A stretch of 44,267 nt of DNA from Solirubrobacterales bacterium. GTDB taxonomy: Bacteria > Actinomycetota > Thermoleophilia > Solirubrobacterales > Solirubrobacteraceae. The notes beneath the pieces are model-generated. The model searched no databases. It was not told the DNA's origin and worked only from the letters and a program-made list of their open reading frames with translations. Positions 39,342 to 44,267 of this stretch are shown one piece after another. The first letter of the stretch is position 1, and every line of letters begins with the position of its first letter. A program made the translations under genes and the position numbers. The stretch lies in contig PKXY01000041.1 of assembly GCA_003132505.1 (NCBI GenBank), positions 1-44,267 of the forward strand. The letters are read 5' to 3'.

Positions 39342-41108
39342 TCACGCTGACCAGGTCCTTCTCGCCATTCGCGTGGCACGGGTGAGCGCCCGGCGCGCGG
39401 CGCCGGCGCGGTTGTCGCGGCTGTTGGGGGCTGCGGCGTTGCGGAGGCGGCGCAGTTCGGGGTGCGCGTACCAGGGCCGGAGTGCTACCCAGGCTGGTTG
39501 GAGGCGCCCGTAGATCAGCAGGGCGGTGTTGGTGTCGGCTTGGCGGACGCGGTGTGGTGCGGCGAGGGCGCGGAACTCGCTGGCGTAGGTGCGTGAGCCG
39601 GTGGCGAGCGCGCTTTGGCGGTGAGTGGAGATGCGGCCGATCTCTTCGTCGCCGAGGGTTTGGCGCAGGTAGTCGAGGGTGGCGCGGTCGCCGATCCCGC
39701 TGCAGAACAGGCGGGCACGGTGGTTGGCGATGATCGTCTCCGCTCGGTCTCGGCCCCAGCGGTCGGAGGCTTGGCTGATGTTTTGCAGGATCGTGAGTAG
39801 CTGCACGCCCTGGCCGGGTCCGGTCGAGGCGATCTCGTCGAGGTTCGGCAGCGGCGCGATGTTGGCCGCCTCGTCCAGGGCGAGTAGCAGCGGCGGGTCG
39901 ATTGGTTTGCCGGTCTGTGCGGATCGCTCGAACGCGCCGGCGGTGATGTCGGCGACCAGTGCGGTGAATAGGCCGCGCAGTCGGCGCTGTTCGTGCGCCG
40001 GCGCGATCAGGTACAGCGTGTTTGTGCCGTCGAGCAGTCGGCTTGCGCTGATCTGGCTCTCCCCTACGGTCGCTGCGGCGATCGCGGGCTCATGCCAGGC
40101 GTCAAGGCCGGTCGCGATCGTCTGCATCAGGCTCGAGCGCAGCCGGTGATCGGAGTCCCACACCGATTGCAGCGCTTCGCCGGCTGGCTTGGCACCGACG
40201 ACCGGGCAGGTTGCCAGCAACTTGGTGGGTTCCTCTTCATCGCTGGTGGCGACCCAGCGCAGGACGTCGCCCATCGCGAGTCCGCCGTATGCGGCGGCGA
40301 GCAGCAGCGGCGCGAGGTACCGCGCCCCGGCGGGTTTCCAGAAGCTGTCGTCGGCGTTGCGGGTGCTGCCTTGGTCGGCGACGCCGAGCAGGTTCGCGGC
40401 CGTTCGGCGCGCGCCCTCCCAGGTGTGCGCGGCGGCGATGGGTGACCACGGCGTGTGCTGCAGCCCGGTGCAACCGGTCGGGTCGAAGATGAACACCTCA
40501 CCGACCGTGCCGCGCGCGGTGTGGGTGTCGAACACGACGTCGGCTTTGATCGAGGTCGATAGTGCCGGGCCGGCCCATTCGAGGATCGCGGGCACGATCA
40601 GCCCGGTGCTCTTCCCGGACTGCGCGGGCCCAACACCGAGCACCGACACCCTGCGCTCCGCAACGATCAGCCGCCCGTTGTGCTCACCGAGGGTGATCCG
40701 CCCGGGCTGCGGGCCCGGCGCGTACAGATCGGTCAGCTCGCTGCCAGATGCCCAGCGTGCCGCGCGGTCACGGTCGCGACGGTGGGCGTAGCGGCCGACC
40801 AGGCTGACAAGCACCGCGAAGGCGGTGAGCACGGCAAGGGTTGAGGCGCTGAGCGCGAGCTGCAGCACGACCGCGCCCGGCAGTTGTCCGCGAAGCGCCG
40901 CTGGCCAGGCGAGCGCCGGGTCTGCGAGCCTGGCCGGCAGGCGTGCGAGAACGGTCAGTGCGGCTGTGGGAGCCAACGCGACCGGCTGGCCGCGGGCGAG
41001 CAGGCCGGCGATCGCGCTCGCCAGCATCACGATCGCCAGCGGCATTGCGAACACGAGTGCGACCGCCACGGCTGCGAGGTCTCCGGCGCGGCGTTCGCGC
41101 CGGTTCAC
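39342..41108 (-). CDS. VirD4/TraG-type coupling protein (T4CP)
   Basis: A 588-residue ATPase that brings the relaxase-DNA complex to the secretion channel. Two N-terminal membrane segments (AAVAVALVFAMPLAIVMLAS; LQLALSASTLAVLTAFAVLV) precede the Walker A VGPAQSGKSTGLIVPA near 155-172. The Walker B is LLLALDEAANIAPLPNL near 408-424, followed by STGPGQGVQLLTILQNISQ and FCSGIGDRATLDYLRQ. These are the TraG/VirD4 features. Its start overlaps the VirB4-type gene stop (GTGA). Confidence 0.94.
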   Translation of the reverse strand: MNRRERRAGDLAAVAVALVFAMPLAIVMLASAIAGLLARGQPVALAPTAALTVLARLPARLADPALAWPAALRGQLPGAVVLQLALSASTLAVLTAFAVLVSLVGRYAHRRDRDRAARWASGSELTDLYAPGPQPGRITLGEHNGRLIVAERRVSVLGVGPAQSGKSTGLIVPAILEWAGPALSTSIKADVVFDTHTARGTVGEVFIFDPTGCTGLQHTPWSPIAAAHTWEGARRTAANLLGVADQGSTRNADDSFWKPAGARYLAPLLLAAAYGGLAMGDVLRWVATSDEEEPTKLLATCPVVGAKPAGEALQSVWDSDHRLRSSLMQTIATGLDAWHEPAIAAATVGESQISASRLLDGTNTLYLIAPAHEQRRLRGLFTALVADITAGAFERSAQTGKPIDPPLLLALDEAANIAPLPNLDEIASTGPGQGVQLLTILQNISQASDRWGRDRAETIIANHRARLFCSGIGDRATLDYLRQTLGDEEIGRISTHRQSALATGSRTYASEFRALAAPHRVRQADTNTALLIYGRLQPAWVALRPWYAHPELRRLRNAAAPNSRDNRAGAARRALTRATRMARRTWSA

Positions 41109-42565
41109 GCCGACACCCCGGTCACTAGCTCAACATCAAGGTCGGGATGCTCGATGGCAAGTGCGCGCCGTGCGCCCATCGCGGTATCGGTGTCGATGAG
41201 CTGCCATTCGCGGTCTGAGAGGAGGTGTCTGACTTCGAAGCAGCGCCCGCCAACGACCCACAGTGCGACGCCTGGGGGGAGGCGGGCGATGCGGTCGCGG
41301 GCGGTGGTTGAGAGGCCGAGCGCGTCGGCGGTGTCGGGGACCTCCTGGGCGTGTTGGCGGTAGACGACGGTTGTCGAGGCTTCGGCGAGGAGGCCTTGGG
41401 CGAGGCGTTGTTGGCGGGAGCCGTCGTCGCCGGCAGCGCGCAGATCTGAGAGGCGGTGCAGCGCGAGGATGTGCTGCACACCCGTGTCGCGGCTGAGCTT
41501 GAAAGCGGACTGGTAGTACTCGGCGAGCCCTGGGATTGGCAGGCCGCGCCAGCACTCGTCGTTGCCCCTTGTGGTCTTGTCTGGTTCGCGGCCGGCGGCA
41601 CGGGCCTTCTGGGCGCGCTCGCGGCGTTTGGCGTCGAGGAACGCGGAGGCGCAGACCATCACGATCGCGACCGCAAGGTTGGACTGGGCCCGCCCGACGC
41701 CGACCTGGGAGAGGTCGAGGCAGACCGCTGGCGCGTCCCAGACCTGTTCTGAGGCTTGGGTTGGCTGGTCGAACATGCCGCGCAGGGGGCCGTGTGTGAG
41801 GCGCTGTAGGGCGAGCGCGCATTCGCGCAGCTCGGCCTGTGCGGCCTGGGGGGTGCAGGCGAGCTGGTCGGCGACGTCCTGGCCGGGGTCGCGCAGCTGC
41901 GCGGTGACGTCGGGGATGCAGACCTCTGCGCTGTCGGCGTGACGGTCGGCGGCGGCGAGCGCTGCGGCGAGGCCGAGTGCTTCGGGTTGTGTGAGGGGCC
42001 GGTCGAGCATCGCGCGGGCAATCGCTTCGAGCAGGCCTTCGCGCATCTCACGGCTACCGAGACGGGTCAATGGGTTCAGCCGTGTGGTCCCGCCTGGTGT
42101 GAAGGTGAGGACCTGCCCGCCGAGCGCTCTGGTGAGTGGGGTGTATTCGCCTTTGGGGTCGATCAGTTCGCAGGTGCGGCCGAACACGCGGCTGCGGTAC
42201 ATCCAGCTCTTGACCAGCGCGCTCTTGCCGTGGCCGGGCCGGCCGATCACGAGCATGTTCGCGTCGTTGAGCACCCCGCCCGCGTAGAGCACCCAGGGGT
42301 CGTAGACGAACGAGCCGCCGTGGATGTCACGGCCGATGTAGACGCCGCGCGCGCCAAGACCTGGTTCGGCGACGGCTGGGTAGGCGGCCTGGAAGTGAGC
42401 GGTCGAAACCTGATGGGGACTGCGCTCACCCGGGCGGCGCAGACGCGTTACTCGAAACGGCTCGGCCTGCGAGTGCGCGCCGTTGGCGAAGGTGCGTCGC
42501 CGGGTCCGCTGCTCGGCGTCGGCCGCTCGCTGGTCGAGGCGCTGGTCGATCCGGTCGCGCAGCAT
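41105..42565 (-). CDS. VirB4/TraC-type conjugation ATPase
   Basis: 486 residues from ATG 42565, which shares one base with the SCO6880 stop (TGATG). After a Pro/Arg-rich N-terminus comes the Walker A VIGRPGHGKSALVKSW, then TCELIDPKGEYTPLTRALGG and LTFTPGGTTRLNPL, and a C-terminal ATP-binding lobe with GLAEYYQSAFKLSRDTGVQHIL. It powers substrate translocation and pilus assembly. In actinobacterial elements VirB4-like function is shared between this protein and SCO6880, as gene order here suggests. Confidence 0.92.
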   Translation of the reverse strand: MLRDRIDQRLDQRAADAEQRTRRRTFANGAHSQAEPFRVTRLRRPGERSPHQVSTAHFQAAYPAVAEPGLGARGVYIGRDIHGGSFVYDPWVLYAGGVLNDANMLVIGRPGHGKSALVKSWMYRSRVFGRTCELIDPKGEYTPLTRALGGQVLTFTPGGTTRLNPLTRLGSREMREGLLEAIARAMLDRPLTQPEALGLAAALAAADRHADSAEVCIPDVTAQLRDPGQDVADQLACTPQAAQAELRECALALQRLTHGPLRGMFDQPTQASEQVWDAPAVCLDLSQVGVGRAQSNLAVAIVMVCASAFLDAKRRERAQKARAAGREPDKTTRGNDECWRGLPIPGLAEYYQSAFKLSRDTGVQHILALHRLSDLRAAGDDGSRQQRLAQGLLAEASTTVVYRQHAQEVPDTADALGLSTTARDRIARLPPGVALWVVGGRCFEVRHLLSDREWQLIDTDTAMGARRALAIEHPDLDVELVTGVSA

Positions 42566-44115
42566 CACCGCAGTCCTCGTCCGAGCGGTAGCGAGTAGGT
42601 GAACGCCTCGGCCTGTTGGCCCCACATCCGTTCGAGGCGAAGCGGCGCGCGTTTTGCTTCCAGCTCGACCCTTGTCACGGCGGCTTCGAGGTCGTCGGCG
42701 GACCCGGGCCCGGTGTTGGGGGCGCTGACGGTTACGTAGGCGGCGTAGCGGATCGCGGCGTGCCCTTCGGCGAGCTCACGCTCGCGCTGTGTCGCGGCGT
42801 TGTCGCGTTGGGCCTGGCGCTGGCTTGTGCGCTGACCGACCCGAGCCCTGAGGCTCTGCTCGGTCGCTGTTTCGGTCGCAGCCCTTTCCGCGTGGCGGGT
42901 GGCGCGGGCGGGGCCGACGAGTTCCATCACCATCGCCACCGACCTGGTGACCCTGGTGTCCATCAGCAGCGGCTGCAGGAACAGGGCGCGCACGTCGATC
43001 CGCGGCCACTCGGCGACCCAAAGCGTGCAGTGCAGCGCCCCGTCTGCTTCGAGGCGCCCCCAGTGTTCGTCCCTGGCGGTTGGTGTCGCGGTGTGCGACG
43101 CGATCCCCGGATCAGGCTTGTTCGCGTGTTCGAGTTGGCGTTGGCGTTGGCGGTGCCCCCACGGGTCATAGCCGGCGCGGACCGACGCGGCGAGTCCCGC
43201 TCGTGTGAGTAGGCCGGTGACGGTGATCGCGGCCTCATCGAGCAGCTCGATCAGCTGCCCAACCTCGGCGGCGAGGACCGCGAGCGCACCAAAATCACCT
43301 CCGCCCATGCGCGTGATCGCGCGCCTGGCGGCGGGGCGACGTGCGTCGACCTGGAGGCTGAACAGCAGCTCGTGCTGCTCGGCGACATCGCCGGCACGGC
43401 CGATCAGCTGCAGGTAGGAGACAAGCTCGTCGGGCGGGTCCTCGAGCGTGGCGTCCGCTCGTTTGGCTTGGAGTAGGTAGTTGCCGAGCGCGTCTGCGTC
43501 GGCGGGGAGTGTGCGTTCGATCCAGCTGATCCGGCGTACGGGTGACCCGTCGCGCGCGAGGGCGGCGAGGACGGCGCCGTATTCCTCAAGGCGCGCCTCC
43601 CGGTCCTGCGGGCCCAGAAGGGCGAACGCCCGGCCCGATACGCGCACGGTCGCGGTGAAGGTGCTGGCACGGCGGTCTTTGACGACGCCGAGACGGGCCT
43701 GGTCGTAGCGGCTGAGCGTGACCTCGAGGTACTCGAGCCCAGCGAGCTCGCTGGGTCGCGCTTCGGGTGGTTGTGCGGGTTGGGGGTCCAGACTGCCGGT
43801 GGGGAGCCGGACGAGGTGGCCGAGTTGTGCGCGCTGCGCGCGAAACCGTGCGGCGCCGCTGAAACGCCCGAGCAGGAACCGCACGGTCACAGGCGCCCAT
43901 TGCTCGAGCGTCTGGCCGCGCAGCGGAACCAACGCGACGCCGCCGGCGCCAGCAAGGATCGCGATCGCGACGGCGAGCCCGGTGATGCCTCCGAGGCGCA
44001 GCGCGCCGAGCGCGCCCAGCCCGGCGAGGATGAACGCACACAACTGCGACAGCCGCAGGCCGAGCAGGAACCCGCCACCCGGATGCGGCGCGAAGCGATA
44101 CGTCGTCTCACTCAT
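42565..44115 (-). CDS. SCO6880-type conjugal transfer protein
   Basis: 516 residues. Two membrane segments at the N-terminus (LSQLCAFILAGLGALGALRL; GLAVAIAILAGAGGVALV) resemble PrgI-type inner-membrane anchors. The rest (GLEYLEVTLSRYDQARLGVVKDRR, FTATVRVSGRAFALLGPQDRE) resembles the N-terminal half of VirB4-like proteins as annotated in SCO6880. It should sit at the base of the conjugation channel. It overlaps its upstream and downstream neighbours, consistent with one transfer operon. Confidence 0.88.
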   Translation of the reverse strand: MSETTYRFAPHPGGGFLLGLRLSQLCAFILAGLGALGALRLGGITGLAVAIAILAGAGGVALVPLRGQTLEQWAPVTVRFLLGRFSGAARFRAQRAQLGHLVRLPTGSLDPQPAQPPEARPSELAGLEYLEVTLSRYDQARLGVVKDRRASTFTATVRVSGRAFALLGPQDREARLEEYGAVLAALARDGSPVRRISWIERTLPADADALGNYLLQAKRADATLEDPPDELVSYLQLIGRAGDVAEQHELLFSLQVDARRPAARRAITRMGGGDFGALAVLAAEVGQLIELLDEAAITVTGLLTRAGLAASVRAGYDPWGHRQRQRQLEHANKPDPGIASHTATPTARDEHWGRLEADGALHCTLWVAEWPRIDVRALFLQPLLMDTRVTRSVAMVMELVGPARATRHAERAATETATEQSLRARVGQRTSQRQAQRDNAATQRERELAEGHAAIRYAAYVTVSAPNTGPGSADDLEAAVTRVELEAKRAPLRLERMWGQQAEAFTYSLPLGRGLR

Positions 44116-44267
44116 CGCCGCCTCTCAGTCGGTCGCGCCGGTGGACGTGGCGGTCGGCCATTTGGCGGCGACGCGGGCGCGGAGCTGCGGCTCGCTGGCT
44201 GTGGCGGGCCTGGCGCGCGCCCTGTGCGCGCCGGCGTGGCGGGCGCGCTGGGTTGCGCGCCGGCGCC
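44112..44267 (-). CDS. C-terminus of an upstream transfer protein (partial)
   Basis: The last 51 codons of a gene cut by the window edge. The frame ending in TGA overlapping the SCO6880 ATG (ATGA at 44112-44115) gives a Pro/Ala/Arg-rich tail (APGPPQPASRSS... PPRPPARPTERRR), as in VirB6/TrbL-like membrane proteins, which often precede SCO6880. A second frame is also open, so the assignment is tentative. Confidence 0.45.
   Translation of the reverse strand, partial: GAGAQPSAPATPARTGRAPGPPQPASRSSAPASPPNGRPPRPPARPTERRR

Larger units (their letters stand above)
1342..44267. mobile_element. Integrative and conjugative element (right end beyond window)
   Basis: The element is bounded on the left by the partial tRNA-His. 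It carries an integrase and excisionase, a MobF relaxase, an ArdC antirestriction protein, SSB, a primase-like protein, a VirD4-type coupling protein, a VirB4-type ATPase and SCO6880, together enough to call a conjugative rather than merely mobilisable element. Two large blocks of cargo (about 3.2-14.7 kb and 20-35.5 kb) carry nuclease, helicase and signalling genes. The right boundary and the rest of the mating-pair genes are not in the window. Confidence 0.85.

Noticed and set aside
1-44267. CRISPR array or insertion sequence
   Set aside because: No regularly spaced repeats and no transposase motif were seen; the dispersed motif copies are kilobases apart.

Overview
The window is high-GC DNA whose gene content (SCO6880-type transfer protein, MobF relaxase, ArdC, actinobacterial-style histidine kinase) suggests an actinobacterium, possibly of the Thermoleophilia/Solirubrobacterales. 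That placement is inference from gene style, not from a marker gene. Positions 1-1145 are chromosomal: the 5' part of a NarL-type sensor histidine kinase gene on the minus strand. At 1342-1388 lies the 3' half of a tRNA-His (anticodon GUG), immediately followed by a tyrosine integrase and an excisionase. This is one end (att) of an integrative and conjugative element (ICE) that fills the rest of the window and runs off the right edge. No second copy of the att sequence is visible, so the element is at least 42.9 kb.

Layout, left to right. 1.4-2.9 kb: integrase/excisionase (-). 3.2-5.3 kb: a tightly overlapped plus-strand operon of an HNH-like protein, a 42-codon ORF, an ADP-ribosylglycohydrolase and a dual-specificity-type phosphatase. 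5.3-12.9 kb: a defence-like cargo block with two PD-(D/E)XK nuclease-like proteins, an unknown two-gene operon and a P-loop ATPase with a zinc ribbon; a short repeated motif sits in its gaps. 13.2-14.7 kb: an unknown protein with a duplicated C-terminal domain. 14.8-19.8 kb: MobF relaxase/helicase, a small membrane protein and an ArdC-like antirestriction protein, with candidate transfer or replication structures upstream of the relaxase and of ardC. 20.1-30.9 kb: a second defence block: a 1194-aa helicase, a phospholipase D-like protein and a DUF6361-like protein in one overlapped operon (resembling the Azaca three-gene system as I recall it), preceded by a RecB/DNA2-type nuclease-helicase. 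31.1-35.5 kb: a TPR protein diverging from a GIY-YIG plus Mrr-type nuclease pair, then a HipA-like kinase/DUF3037/secreted-protein operon. 35.9-44.3 kb: the transfer and maintenance backbone: sigma-like factor, small proteins, primase, SSB, VirD4-type coupling protein, VirB4-type ATPase, SCO6880 and the end of an upstream transfer gene.

The backbone is transcribed almost entirely on the minus strand and is interrupted between ardC and the primase/SSB/T4CP genes by about 15 kb of cargo. The cargo is rich in nucleases, helicases and nucleotide-modification enzymes, typical of a defence island carried by a mobile element. Several backbone genes (ardC, sigma-like, 108-codon ORF, DUF3072-like, ssb) have a GC-rich nested inverted repeat just upstream, and the promoters of xis and of the relaxase share an AT-rich 14-bp repeat in a very GC-rich background. 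These shared non-coding signals hint at element-specific coordination. All functional calls come from reading translated motifs; no database search was possible.
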